From: Streptomyces sp. MA5143a
GTDB lineage: Bacteria; Actinomycetota; Actinomycetes; Streptomycetales; Streptomycetaceae
Assembly (NCBI RefSeq): GCF_900290235.1
Contig: NZ_OLMK01000021.1
Location: forward strand, 79,551 to 143,550
DNA: 64,000 nt
Direction: 5' to 3'
The notes under the pieces were generated by a model that did not search any database, was not told where the DNA came from, and worked only from the letters and a program-made list of their open reading frames with translations. Below are positions 1 to 8,053 of the stretch, one piece after another (position 1 is the stretch's first letter; every line of letters starts with the position of its first letter). The position numbers and the translations under genes were made by a program.

Positions 1-1
1 C

Positions 2-1042
2 AAGCGCACCCGGCACGCCCTGCTGGAGGTGTTCCCGGGCCGGGCCACGCTCGTGGAGCAGCTGGCCCGGCTGTTGGAGCAACGGCCGGACGAGAGCGCC
101 TCGTTGGAGGAGTTCGGCAGGCTCGTTCGGCTGCTGGTGGAGGTGCCGCCGCAGGGGCCGCAGGGCGCGTTCACGGCGGACACGCTGGCCGAGGGGGTGC
201 CGGAGGGCACGCCCGGGATGCTGTGCGGTCGGACGGCGGGGGTGTGCGCGGAGTTCGCCGTGGCGCTGGCGGAGGTCGAGGCGGCAGCCGACGCGGTCGC
301 CGGAGTGCCCTCCGCCGCGTCCACCACCGGACCCTCGGCCGTGATGACCGGTGCCGCCGTGCCGGGGCCGCAGATGTGGGACGGTGCCCATGAACTGCTG
401 CGCCAGGCCACGTACTTCGCTATGAAGCGGCGGGCCGGGACGGTCGGGGAGCGTGGGCTCGGGCGGCTGCTCGGGCAACTGGCGGAGCGGGCGCCGGACG
501 TCCGGGTCCATCTCGTGGGGCACAGCTTCGGCGCGCGCCTGGTGTCGTTCGCGCTGCGGGGGCTGCCGCACGGGGTGCGCACGGTGAAGTCGGCGACGCT
601 GCTCCAGGCGGCGTTCTCGCACTACGCCTTCGCGGCGCGGCTGCCGCACGACCCCCGGGCGAGCGGGGTGCTGAACGGGCAGCAGAAGCGGGTCGACGGC
701 CCCCTGGTGTGCTGCCACTCCCGGCACGACTCGGCGCTCGGCACGATCTATCCGCTGGCGTCCCGGATGGCGGGCGACGCGCGGACGGTGCGGGGCCTGA
801 GCGTGAACAGTCTGCTGGGCGCGAAGTGGGGCGCGCTCGGCTACGACGGCATCCAGGCGGTGAAGGGCACCCGCTCCTTCCCACTGTCCGCCGCGCTCGC
901 CGGACGGCTGCCGGCGTCCGGCTGTGTGAACGTCGACGCGTCGGCGGTCGTCCGGCGCGGTGGTGCGCCGTCCGGCGCGCACGGCGACATCTGTCACCAG
1001 GAGTTGGCGCGGGTCGTGCTGGCGGCGGGCCGGGTCGTCTGA
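2..1042 (+). CDS. alpha/beta-hydrolase-fold protein, N-terminus outside the window
   Basis: The frame is open from the first bases, so the start lies upstream of the window; at least 346 residues are visible. A nucleophile elbow GHSFG follows a strand-like stretch (VHLVGHSFG), a candidate acid follows in CCHSRHDSAL, and a candidate histidine in GAHGDICHQ close to the C-terminus. That order of Ser, Asp and His is the alpha/beta-hydrolase triad. No signal peptide can be judged because the start is missing. The substrate cannot be named; a serine hydrolase or a catalytically relaxed relative are both possible. It is convergent with the penicillin-acylase gene, and a strong hairpin spans its stop codon. 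Confidence 0.75.
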   Translation, partial: KRTRHALLEVFPGRATLVEQLARLLEQRPDESASLEEFGRLVRLLVEVPPQGPQGAFTADTLAEGVPEGTPGMLCGRTAGVCAEFAVALAEVEAAADAVAGVPSAASTTGPSAVMTGAAVPGPQMWDGAHELLRQATYFAMKRRAGTVGERGLGRLLGQLAERAPDVRVHLVGHSFGARLVSFALRGLPHGVRTVKSATLLQAAFSHYAFAARLPHDPRASGVLNGQQKRVDGPLVCCHSRHDSALGTIYPLASRMAGDARTVRGLSVNSLLGAKWGALGYDGIQAVKGTRSFPLSAALAGRLPASGCVNVDASAVVRRGGAPSGAHGDICHQELARVVLAAGRVV

Positions 1043-1055
1043 CCGGCCCGCCGCC
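1021..1055. terminator. stop-codon-spanning hairpin, probable bidirectional terminator
   Basis: A perfect 13-bp stem (GGCGGCGGGCCGG pairing with CCGGCCCGCCGCC) has a 9-nt loop that contains the TGA of the upstream gene. It lies between two convergent genes and has no U tract, as is usual for Streptomyces terminators. Confidence 0.7.
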
Positions 1056-1081
1056 GCACGGGAGTCACCCGCCTCCGGTGG

Positions 1082-3916
1082 TCAGCGGTGCGAGGTGAAC
1101 TCCACGACCTGCTGGAAGGTCGGGCGGTTCTGCCAGCTGATCTTGCCGTGCTTGATGCCTCCCAGGGTCCGGTGGATGATCGCGTCGGCGCACCACTGGT
1201 CGCCCGCCGAGCAGGACGCGTCCCCGGGGTAGACCTGGGCGGCGGTCTTGCCGGCCGCCTCCTTGAGGGTGTTGATCAGGAGGGTGCGGCAGGCGCTGAG
1301 GGTGCCGTCGCCGCAGTACTTCCGGCCGAGCGGGCCCTGCACCGACTCACCGAGCACCGCGCGCATGTCCTTGTCGACGTAGCTCCACCAGCCGTACTGG
1401 AAGGAGCTGCCGGCGTGGGAGCCGGTCGGGCCGTGCGCGGCCGAGGGGGACTCGTCGACGGGGAGGTTGGCGGTCATCGCGTCGTACAGCTTCGTGCCGA
1501 GGCCGGGTTCGAACTCGGCCTTCACCAGCAGCGGCCACCAGGCGTCCAGGATGCGGATCGCGTCGGCGTCGGCGTAGGTCTTCGAACCGGCCGACGTCTC
1601 CGTGCGCTTCGAGCCGGAGGTGACCCACGCCTGGAGCTTGCTGACGGCTGCCGCGGCGGTGGAGTCGGTGACGGGGCTGCTGTTGACGACCTTCAGCAGG
1701 TCGGGGACGACGTCCTCGGCGCGCAGGTCGACGAGGGCCGCCTCGGCCATGGCCTTGGTCAGGGAGGCCCGGGTGACCCCGCCGGCGGCGACGAGCCGCT
1801 TCACCCGGTCGTCGAGGAGGTTGCCGCGGTGGACGGAGCCGTTGCCCCAGGGGGCGGAGGGGTAGTCCTTGGCCTGCTTGTTGTTCCAGGAGATGTAGTA
1901 GTCCTGGTCGATGGAGTTGGGGTGCTCGGAGGGCGGGGTGTAGTCGGCGACGTTGGTGGCCGGGTTCCAGTTGCGCCACTCGTACGGGGCCCGCGCCCAC
2001 GCGGGGAACTCGGCGTCGACGCCCGCGGCGCGCACCGGGTTGTCGCCGCTGTTGTAGTACGCGGTGTGCTGGGAGTCGGCGTAGAACCAGTTGAAGGTGT
2101 AGTTGATGTTCTGGACGGCCTTCTGGAAGGTCTCGGGGCCCTTCACGTAGTCCGGGTCGTTCAGCATCTGGAAGCCGATGATCGACTCGGCCTCGTTCAT
2201 GTACGAGGAGCGCAGGGTGGTGTAGGCGACCTTCTTGCCGCCGACCGTGGCGCGGTGGGTGACGGGGCCGTACTTGGTGCGCCAGACCTGCATGCGGTAC
2301 GAGCCGGCCGCGGTGGAGTCGGCGGTGGTGGGCTTCCAGGCGTTGGTCTGCTCGACCTTCTCCATCGGCGTGCAGGTGCCGTGGTACAGGTAGTGGACGT
2401 CGTCCTGGCACAGCTCGACGGCGTACGCGTCGATGATGTCCTGGCCCGAGGTGGTGGCGCTCCAGGCGTAGTCCTGGCCGCGGCCGAGTTCGACGTACAT
2501 GCTCAGGCCGGCGAAGGAGGCGCCGCGGGCGCTGAGGCCGGGGCCCTGGATCTCCTGGAGCATCAGCAGCTGCGGGGCGAAGTAGCCGGTCTGGGGGCCG
2601 AAGACGGCGATGGGGTGGCCGCTCGCGGTGTGCTTGCCGCCGACGACGAGGGCGTTGGACATTCCGCGCCGGGCGGAGCTGAGGGCGCTGTCGGTGGCCT
2701 TGGACGAGACGCCCTTGGAGGCGGTGCCGGCCGCGCTGCCCGTGCGGTCGTACACCAGGGGTTCCTCGGTGACGGCGCCGTTGTCGGGCAGGGCCATGCC
2801 CTGCGGATCGGCGGGCTTGGTGGCGTAGGGGAAGCTGCCGTCGTGGACGGTCAGGGCCGCCTCGGGGTCGTTGCGCTCGCGGAAGGACTCCCAGACCTTG
2901 GTGCCCTCGGTGACGCCGTACTTCTCCTGGGCGGCGAGCAGGGAGAGGGCGTTGTTGACCTCGCCGCCGCCGCCCGAGCCGAAGAGGGCGCCGATGACGG
3001 AGGCCAGGGCGACCAGGTCGGTGGCCTTGAACTTCTCTATGGTGCCGGCGTTGGTGATGGAGTCCTTGTGGCCGGTCAGGACGTACTCGCCGGGGAAGTA
3101 GCGGCCGCTGTCGGAGGCGTCGATGTAGGCGTTGATGCCGTCGAGGTAGGCGTTGACGTCGGCGAGGGCCTGGCGGCCGCGGTCGCCGTTGGTGGCGACG
3201 GCCTTGTCGATCTGGGCTTGCAGATCGGCCTCGGTGTAGGGCGCGTGCCGCCAGAACTCCTGCTCGAGGCCCTGGTTGGAGGGGGCGCCGCCGGCGAACG
3301 GGGTGAGCTTGCCGCGGCCGACGTGCCGGAAGACGTCCATCAGCCACAGCCGGTCCTGGGCGGCGGCGTACCCGGCGCCGAACTCGGTGCCGTAGCGGGT
3401 GGTGCCCGTGATGTGCGGCACACCGGTCTTCTTGTCGCGGACGATGGTGACGTCGGTGCGTCCGGCCGGCTTCAGGGTGGAGGCGACCTGGTCGGAGGCG
3501 ACGCCGAAGGACGCGTCGTTGAAGAAGGTGTTGATCGTGGCGTTGGTGAGCCCGGTGTATCCCTTGGCGAGGTTGTTGTAGGGCCCGAGTTGGTTGCTCG
3601 CGTTCTCCGGCATGCTGCCGAACGCCTGGTTGAGCAGGATCTGCGCGAGGGTGGCGTTGCCGTTCTGGCCCGGCGGCAGGATGTCCGAGCACTGGCCGCC
3701 GCAGTAGTCGTTCGCGGCGGCCGCGGCGGCCTTGGTGTCGGCCGTCGCGGCGGCTTTGGTGTCGGCGGCCGCCGCCTGGGCAGCCGGGGAAAGAGGGGAC
3801 AAAAGACCGGCAACGAGTGCGCATACGGAGGCGGCCTTGAGGAACTCCGGGATTCGACGGGGAGTTCTCACTCTGTCCGGTGCGGTGCGTGAGATGCGTG
3901 GGGTGTGCCAGGGCAT
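1082..3916 (-). CDS. secreted penicillin acylase family protein (Ntn hydrolase)
   Basis: A 944-residue precursor. Penicillin acylase family enzymes hydrolyse amide bonds of penicillins, acyl-homoserine lactones or lipopeptides after self-cleavage into two chains. The start ATG follows GGGAGGAG; an upstream in-frame ATG is less well placed. An N-terminal signal (RRIPEFLK, then a hydrophobic core ending in AQA) precedes an Ala-rich stretch with repeated ADTKAAA. The segment RRGMSNALVVGG holds the expected catalytic Ser at about residue 420, where the beta chain would begin; FGPQTGYFAPQ and YVELGRGQDYAWS downstream are typical beta-chain motifs. It is exported, so it acts outside the membrane. 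Substrate is not predictable; an acylase for quorum signals or lipopeptides is as likely as one for beta-lactams. Confidence 0.9.
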   Translation of the reverse strand: MPWHTPRISRTAPDRVRTPRRIPEFLKAASVCALVAGLLSPLSPAAQAAAADTKAAATADTKAAAAAANDYCGGQCSDILPPGQNGNATLAQILLNQAFGSMPENASNQLGPYNNLAKGYTGLTNATINTFFNDASFGVASDQVASTLKPAGRTDVTIVRDKKTGVPHITGTTRYGTEFGAGYAAAQDRLWLMDVFRHVGRGKLTPFAGGAPSNQGLEQEFWRHAPYTEADLQAQIDKAVATNGDRGRQALADVNAYLDGINAYIDASDSGRYFPGEYVLTGHKDSITNAGTIEKFKATDLVALASVIGALFGSGGGGEVNNALSLLAAQEKYGVTEGTKVWESFRERNDPEAALTVHDGSFPYATKPADPQGMALPDNGAVTEEPLVYDRTGSAAGTASKGVSSKATDSALSSARRGMSNALVVGGKHTASGHPIAVFGPQTGYFAPQLLMLQEIQGPGLSARGASFAGLSMYVELGRGQDYAWSATTSGQDIIDAYAVELCQDDVHYLYHGTCTPMEKVEQTNAWKPTTADSTAAGSYRMQVWRTKYGPVTHRATVGGKKVAYTTLRSSYMNEAESIIGFQMLNDPDYVKGPETFQKAVQNINYTFNWFYADSQHTAYYNSGDNPVRAAGVDAEFPAWARAPYEWRNWNPATNVADYTPPSEHPNSIDQDYYISWNNKQAKDYPSAPWGNGSVHRGNLLDDRVKRLVAAGGVTRASLTKAMAEAALVDLRAEDVVPDLLKVVNSSPVTDSTAAAAVSKLQAWVTSGSKRTETSAGSKTYADADAIRILDAWWPLLVKAEFEPGLGTKLYDAMTANLPVDESPSAAHGPTGSHAGSSFQYGWWSYVDKDMRAVLGESVQGPLGRKYCGDGTLSACRTLLINTLKEAAGKTAAQVYPGDASCSAGDQWCADAIIHRTLGGIKHGKISWQNRPTFQQVVEFTSHR

Positions 3917-4262
3917 GGCAGCTCCTCCCGAAGGGGGGTGGGGCCGGATGTTACCGCCGGTATCCCCCGCTTCGAAAGTGAACATGCGTCATCTTTTCGA
4001 AGCCGCCCACGGCCGCACAGGTGACGGACAGCGTGAACAGGTACTCGAAAGGAGTCGTAAGCAGGAAGAAGAAGTCAGCAGCGGTCAGACGCAGGCAGGA
4101 ACGGTCCATGAACGGCTCAGTAGACGACTTATGGGGGTCATCGGAAATCGGATGGAGCCGAATCGCGTGTCGATACGTCTATTCGGCGACGTCGCGCGAC
4201 GTTCCGAGGACGACGCCGAAGTGACCGAAGTACAGGTGCAGGTGTGACGGAGGTGCAGGGCG
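3917..4262. other. intergenic region with no convincing gene
   Basis: This 346-base stretch holds the divergent promoters for the acylase and the zinc-ribbon gene and the inverted repeat at 3969-4003. Short open frames exist but have poor codon usage for Streptomyces and no good ribosome binding site. Confidence 0.5.
3969..4003. promoter_or_regulatory. inverted repeat upstream of the acylase gene, candidate operator
   Basis: GCTTCGAAA and TTTCGAAGC form perfect 9-bp arms separated by 17 bp, about 53-87 bp before the acylase start. Each arm contains the self-complementary TTCGAA, which suggests two adjacent dimer sites or one extended operator. Confidence 0.45.
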
Positions 4263-4865
4263 ATGGCCGGTTTCCGGAGTCTGGCAAGACAGGTGCGCGA
4301 TCCACGGTGTGATCTGGCACTGCGGCGTTATTCGCTGCGCAAGTGCCTGGAGAGGTTCGCCCCTTATGGGCATCGGGCGACCTGGGACCACTTGTGTTCC
4401 CGGGCCGGGTTCGGTCCCGAGGACCGCAACCCCGATCCAGCGCGGCTCGTGGCCGCACTGGACGAGTTGGAGGAGGCCCGCTCCGTCTGGCTCGACTACG
4501 AAGTGCAGTTCGCGCAGCGCCGTAAGAAGGAGAAGCACGACGGGCTGCGCAGGCCGGGCAGTGTCGACGACTGGCACCGGCTGACCTGGGGCGGTTTCGG
4601 CGTCGCCTGGTGCGACGACCCGAAGGTCCACCCCGACGAACCCCTCGCGGAGGTGCTGCGCCGGCTGATCGCCGCGCTGGAGCGCGAACCGGGCTCGACC
4701 TGCCCGGTGTGCGACGGCGAGCGCCTCGTCTGGAAGTACGACCTGGCCCATGAACCGTCCGCGGGCCCGGTCTGCACGGAGTGCGGAATCGTGGTGCCGC
4801 GACCGGTACTGACACCCGAGGCCCTGGCCGGCACCAGGCGCGTTCGGATGCTCGTGTCGGCGTAG
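4263..4865 (+). CDS. uncharacterised protein with C-terminal zinc ribbon
   Basis: A 200-residue soluble protein that I do not recognise as a named family. The first 140 residues are rich in Arg, Trp and acidic residues (VDDWHRLTWGGFGVAWCDDP). The C-terminal part has paired cysteines, C147/C150 in CPVC and C171/C174 in CTEC, spaced as in a zinc ribbon. GGAGG lies 10-14 bases before the ATG. A DNA-, RNA- or protein-binding role is conceivable from the ribbon, but nothing in the sequence decides. It is convergent with the next gene and separated from it by a hairpin. Confidence 0.7.
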   Translation: MAGFRSLARQVRDPRCDLALRRYSLRKCLERFAPYGHRATWDHLCSRAGFGPEDRNPDPARLVAALDELEEARSVWLDYEVQFAQRRKKEKHDGLRRPGSVDDWHRLTWGGFGVAWCDDPKVHPDEPLAEVLRRLIAALEREPGSTCPVCDGERLVWKYDLAHEPSAGPVCTECGIVVPRPVLTPEALAGTRRVRMLVSA

Positions 4866-4870
4866 CACGG

Positions 4871-4900
4871 CGGGGGTGCGCCGGGGATGCCGCACCCCCG
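4871..4900. terminator. hairpin between convergent genes
   Basis: CGGGGGTGCG and CGCACCCCCG form a perfect 10-bp stem around a 10-nt loop, 6 bases after the upstream stop codon. It probably terminates the zinc-ribbon gene and perhaps its convergent neighbour. Confidence 0.65.
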
Positions 4901-4976
4901 TGCCGTTACGGCCTGACGCCCACCGTGTGCGGGCTCCGCGCCGGGGACCGCGGCCCCCGGGGGCCGGTGCCGTCGA

Positions 4977-5498
4977 CTACGGCTCCTGGACATCGGTGTG
5001 GATGGCGAGCTTGAACTCGGCGAGGGTGAGCGGCGTGGAGCGTCTGGTGTCCCCCCGCCCACGCGCCGACACCTTCAGGCCGATGGGTGTGCCCTTGCTC
5101 ACGAACATCTGCCACAGATACGTGCGGAACTGCCCGCCCCGGGTGAGCGCGCTGTCGGTGGTGGCCGTGGAGTCGTACCGCTTGTCGGTCATGTCCAGCG
5201 GGTCGCGCACGAAGCGGGCCCGGTACTCCAGCGTCTTCGGGTCCGCCTCCCAGAACACCATCGCGGAGAGCACCCCCCAGCCGTCGTGGCTCGGCCAGAT
5301 CAGCCCGGAGCGCGGGTCGGGGAACTCCGACGGGGTGTCACCGCCGTTGGCCGGATCGTGCATGTTCCACGGGTCGTACGACTCCTCCGACACGCCGTAG
5401 GGGAAGCGCACCAGGTGGTACCCGTCCGGGTCGTAGCTGACCCGCTGCGCCCCCGAGCGGGCGCTCTCCCACTTCAGCGAACAAATGACGACGCTCAT
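4977..5498 (-). CDS. conserved-looking hypothetical protein, 173 aa
   Basis: Function unknown. The protein starts MSVVICSLKWES, has no signal peptide or membrane segment, and is rich in aromatic residues and prolines (DPWNMHDPANGG, WPSHDGWGVLSAMVFWEADP). Codon usage is normal for the genome, so it is probably real. GAGGAACG lies just before the ATG. It is transcribed away from the RNA ligase gene across a 135-bp shared promoter region, which may mean co-regulation, but there is no direct evidence that the two proteins cooperate. Confidence 0.65.
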   Translation of the reverse strand: MSVVICSLKWESARSGAQRVSYDPDGYHLVRFPYGVSEESYDPWNMHDPANGGDTPSEFPDPRSGLIWPSHDGWGVLSAMVFWEADPKTLEYRARFVRDPLDMTDKRYDSTATTDSALTRGGQFRTYLWQMFVSKGTPIGLKVSARGRGDTRRSTPLTLAEFKLAIHTDVQEP

Positions 5499-5633
5499 CG
5501 ACGTTCCTCTTCGTACCGGGCCCGGCGCTCCGCGGCGCGTGACCTTATCAGTAGCAAATTACGTCGCTCCACCCCTTTCCGGTAAGGACAGTTGGGGTCG
5601 ATGAAACCGAGCTGAGCGCCCGAGGAGTGCCCG

Positions 5634-6710
5634 ATGTCGACGCTGCGCGTCACCGCCGAAGTGCTGACGATCCATGAACACCCCAACGCCGACGCCCTGG
5701 AACTGGCCCAGGTGGGCCTGTATCGCGCCGTCGTGGCGAAGGGAGCCTTCCGCACCGGTGACACCGCCGTCTACATCCCGGAGCAGTCCGTGCTCCCGGC
5801 CGCTCTGATCGAGGAGCTGGGGCTCACCGGACGGCTGGCCGGCTCCGGGGCGGACCGGGTGAAGGCCGTACGGCTGCGGGGCGAGCTGTCACAGGGCATC
5901 GTGTGCCGGCCGAAGGCGCTGGCCGACGTGGATCTGACGGCGGCCGTCGCCGAGGGCACCGACTTCGCGGAGCGGCTCGGCATCGTCAAGTGGGTGCCGC
6001 CGATCCCGCCCACGATGAGCGGCGAGGTCGAGTCCGCGCCGGATCTGCTGCCCTGGGTCGACATCGAGAACATCCAGCGCTACCCGGACATCTTCACGCC
6101 CGGCGAACCGGTGGTCCTCACCGAGAAGCTGCACGGCTCGGCCTGCCTGATGACGTATCTCGCCGAGGACGGCCGTGTCCAGGTCTCCTCCAAGGGCTTC
6201 GGCGGCAAGTCCCTCGCGCTGAAGGAGGATCCGCGCAACCTGTACTGGCGTGCCGTCCACGGCCACGGGGTCCCGGAGGTCGCGGCCCGGCTCGCCCAGC
6301 GGCTCGGCGCGCGCCGGGTCGGCGTCTTCGGCGAGGTGTACGGCGCCGGGGTGCAGGACCTGACCTACGGCGCCGACGGCCGCCGCGAGAGCCTCGGTTA
6401 CGCCGTGTTCGACGTCTCCGCGGAGATCGACGGCCGGGTCCGCTGGCTGGACACCGTGGAGCTGACCGACCTGCTCCACGGTGAACTCCCCCTTGTACCG
6501 CGTCTGTACGAGGGCCCCTACGCCGTCGACCGGGTGCTGGAGGTCGCCACGGGACGGGAGACCGTCTCCGGGCGGGAGATGCATCTGCGCGAGGGCGTGG
6601 TGATCCGGCCGGCCGTCGAGCGGTACAGCCCTGTGACGGGCGGACGGGCCATCGCGAAGGCGGTCAGCCCGGCGTATCTGACCCGCAAGGGCGGCACCGA
6701 GTACGAGTGA
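5634..6710 (+). CDS. ATP-dependent RNA ligase, DraRnl (Rnl5) type
   Basis: A 358-residue ligase of the nucleotidyltransferase superfamily; the family seals 3'-OH/5'-phosphate RNA ends through a lysyl-AMP intermediate. Motif I is EKLHGS with the nucleophile Lys at about 165; EGVVIRP near 320 fits motif IV, and the Lys in RAIAKAVSP fits motif V. The first 120 residues (from TAEVLTIHEHPNADALELAQV) match the N-terminal OB-like module of the Deinococcus DRB0094 group rather than a phage Rnl1 ligase. GAGGAG precedes the ATG. The gene stands alone, divergent from an unknown protein and convergent with soxR. The physiological substrate is unknown; RNA repair is the usual suggestion. Confidence 0.88.
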   Translation: MSTLRVTAEVLTIHEHPNADALELAQVGLYRAVVAKGAFRTGDTAVYIPEQSVLPAALIEELGLTGRLAGSGADRVKAVRLRGELSQGIVCRPKALADVDLTAAVAEGTDFAERLGIVKWVPPIPPTMSGEVESAPDLLPWVDIENIQRYPDIFTPGEPVVLTEKLHGSACLMTYLAEDGRVQVSSKGFGGKSLALKEDPRNLYWRAVHGHGVPEVAARLAQRLGARRVGVFGEVYGAGVQDLTYGADGRRESLGYAVFDVSAEIDGRVRWLDTVELTDLLHGELPLVPRLYEGPYAVDRVLEVATGRETVSGREMHLREGVVIRPAVERYSPVTGGRAIAKAVSPAYLTRKGGTEYE

Positions 6711-6729
6711 GCAGGCCTGCTGGTACTTC

Positions 6730-6769
6730 GGGTCCCCGGGGGCTGCGGGTCCCCGGGGGCCGCGGACCC
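6730..6769. terminator. GC-rich repeat and weak hairpin between convergent genes
   Basis: GGGTCCCCGGGGG occurs twice (6730-6742 and 6747-6759), and the second copy can pair through GGGTCC with GGACCC at 6764-6769. It lies between the stops of the RNA ligase gene and soxR and is a plausible terminator. Confidence 0.4.
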
Positions 6770-6786
6770 ACGGGGGCTTCGGGGCG

Positions 6787-7287
6787 CTACTCGGCGGCCG
6801 TGCCACCGCGCGGCTCGGTCGTCGGGGCGGTCCGGTGCTCGACCATGAGCCGGGAGCCGGTCTGCCGTTCGCCGAAGGCGTCGTCGGGGTTGGACAGCAC
6901 ACAGGTGGCCAGGGACAGACAGCCGCAGCCGATGCAGTCGGTGAGGTGGTCGCGGAGGCGGTTGAGCTGCTTGATCCGCTCGTCGAGCTCGGAGCGCCAG
7001 GCCTCGGACAGATGCGCCCAGTCCTCCCGGGTGGGCGTGCGCTCCTCGGGCAGCTCGGCGAGCGCCTCACGGATCGTGGCGAGCGGGATGCCGACCCGCT
7101 GCGCGGCCCGGACGAAGGCGACGCGACGCAGGGTGTCCCGGCTGTAGCGGCGTTGGTTGCCCGAAGTGCGGCGGCTGCTGATCAGCCCCTTGGACTCGTA
7201 GAAGTGCAGGGCCGAGACGGCGGCACCGCTACGGGCGGACAGCTGGCCGACGGTCAACTCGTGGATCTTCTCAGGAATCTGGGGCAC
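6787..7287 (-). CDS. soxR: redox-sensing MerR-family regulator SoxR
   Basis: A 166-residue MerR-family activator. Residues 10-55 form the winged helix ([21 protein letters not shown]), followed by a dimerisation helix. The [2Fe-2S] motif is intact: C118, C121, C123 and C129 in [12 protein letters not shown], the exact SoxR spacing. Known SoxR proteins sense redox-cycling compounds through this cluster; in Streptomyces they respond to endogenous pigments and control oxidoreductases and exporters rather than a soxS gene. No soxS lies nearby. The gene is divergent from a MaoC hydratase gene but no obvious 18-bp SoxR box was identified there. Confidence 0.95.
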   Translation of the reverse strand: MPQIPEKIHELTVGQLSARSGAAVSALHFYESKGLISSRRTSGNQRRYSRDTLRRVAFVRAAQRVGIPLATIREALAELPEERTPTREDWAHLSEAWRSELDERIKQLNRLRDHLTDCIGCGCLSLATCVLSNPDDAFGERQTGSRLMVEHRTAPTTEPRGGTAAE

Positions 7288-7326
7288 CCCTCCGAGCCTA
7301 CCGACCCCGGGCGGCGCCGCCGTCCG

Positions 7327-7369
7327 TTGACAGGAGCCGCCCGCCCGACCATGCTAAGCAGTTGCTTAG
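7327..7369. promoter_or_regulatory. TTGACA element and TetR-type palindrome before the maoC gene
   Basis: TTGACA at 7327-7332 is a good -35. A 16-bp near-perfect palindrome CTAAGCAGTTGCTTAG (7354-7369, 7-bp arms) overlaps where the -10 would be, 59-74 bp before the start codon. Position and symmetry suggest repression by a TetR-type dimer. Confidence 0.6.
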
Positions 7370-7427
7370 GCATATGGGACAGGGTTGACGCGGATGCGGT
7401 GGCATCCGGGATGCGGGAGGCCGGGAC

Positions 7428-7889
7428 ATGGCAGAGCCGAGGATCTTCACGTCCGCCGAGGAGCTGAAGGCGGCGGTGGGCGAGCAGCTGGGGCACAGCG
7501 ACTGGCTGGAGGTCGACCAGAAGCGGATCGACCTGTTCGCGGAGGCCACCGGCGACCACCAGTGGATCCACGTCGACCCGGAGAAGGCGGCCGCGGGCCC
7601 CTTCGGCACGACGATCGCCCACGGTTATCTGACCCTGTCGCTGCTGCCGTTGTTCGTGCCTCAGGTGCTCAAGGTCGACAACGTGAAGATGGGCGTCAAC
7701 TACGGCACCAACAAGGTGCGCTTCCCCGCGCCCGTCCCCGTGGGCTCCCGGCTGCGGGCGACGGCGACCCTCCAGGACGTCACGGAGGTCGGCGGCGGTG
7801 TGCAGGTGACCGCCGCGGTGGTGGTGGAGCGTGAGGGCGGGGACAAGCCGGTGTGCGTGGCGGAGTCCGTGTCGCGCTTCTACTTCTGA
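7428..7889 (+). CDS. MaoC-family (R)-specific enoyl-CoA hydratase-like protein
   Basis: A 153-residue single hot-dog-fold protein. The segment DLFAEATGDHQWIHVD followed by GPFGTTIAHGYLTLSLL carries the Asp-His hydratase signature (ATGD.QWIH), so it probably hydrates a trans-enoyl-CoA in lipid or polyketide precursor metabolism. No signal or membrane segment. It is monocistronic and convergent with the acetylxylan esterase gene; its promoter overlaps the CTAAGC palindrome. A related half-conserved site lies in front of the TetR gene at 9881-10507, which is a candidate regulator. Confidence 0.9.
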   Translation: MAEPRIFTSAEELKAAVGEQLGHSDWLEVDQKRIDLFAEATGDHQWIHVDPEKAAAGPFGTTIAHGYLTLSLLPLFVPQVLKVDNVKMGVNYGTNKVRFPAPVPVGSRLRATATLQDVTEVGGGVQVTAAVVVEREGGDKPVCVAESVSRFYF

Positions 7890-7960
7890 GCGGGCGCCGG
7901 GCGCTGCCGAGCCGGTGACACGGCCTTGCCGGGGCGGTGAGGCGGCCGTCCGGCCGGTGA

Positions 7961-7992
7961 TGGCGCGGCGGAGGTGAGAGACCGCCGCGCCA
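7961..7992. terminator. hairpin between maoC and the acetylxylan esterase gene
   Basis: TGGCGCGGCGG pairs perfectly with CCGCCGCGCCA (11 bp) around a 10-nt loop, between convergent stop codons. Probable bidirectional terminator. Confidence 0.65.
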
Positions 7993-8053
7993 CGGGTACC
8001 GCAGTGCGCACCGGTCGGGCATGGCCCACCGGGGCGGACCGCCGTCACCGGGC

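Noticed and set aside
1088..3892. A 934-codon open frame opposite the penicillin acylase gene
   Set aside because: It is the GC-driven complement of a real gene; its product is Val/Gly/Leu-biased with no family motifs.
4151..4247. Possible 31-codon gene ending just before the zinc-ribbon gene (starting MEPNRVSIRLFGD)
   Set aside because: It uses several codons that are rare in this genome (ATA, CTA) and has no ribosome binding site. The region is better explained as promoter or leader sequence.
7288..7427. A SoxR box between soxR and maoC
   Set aside because: The only clear symmetry is CTAAGCAGTTGCTTAG, which has TetR-type rather than MerR-type layout and lies in the maoC promoter.
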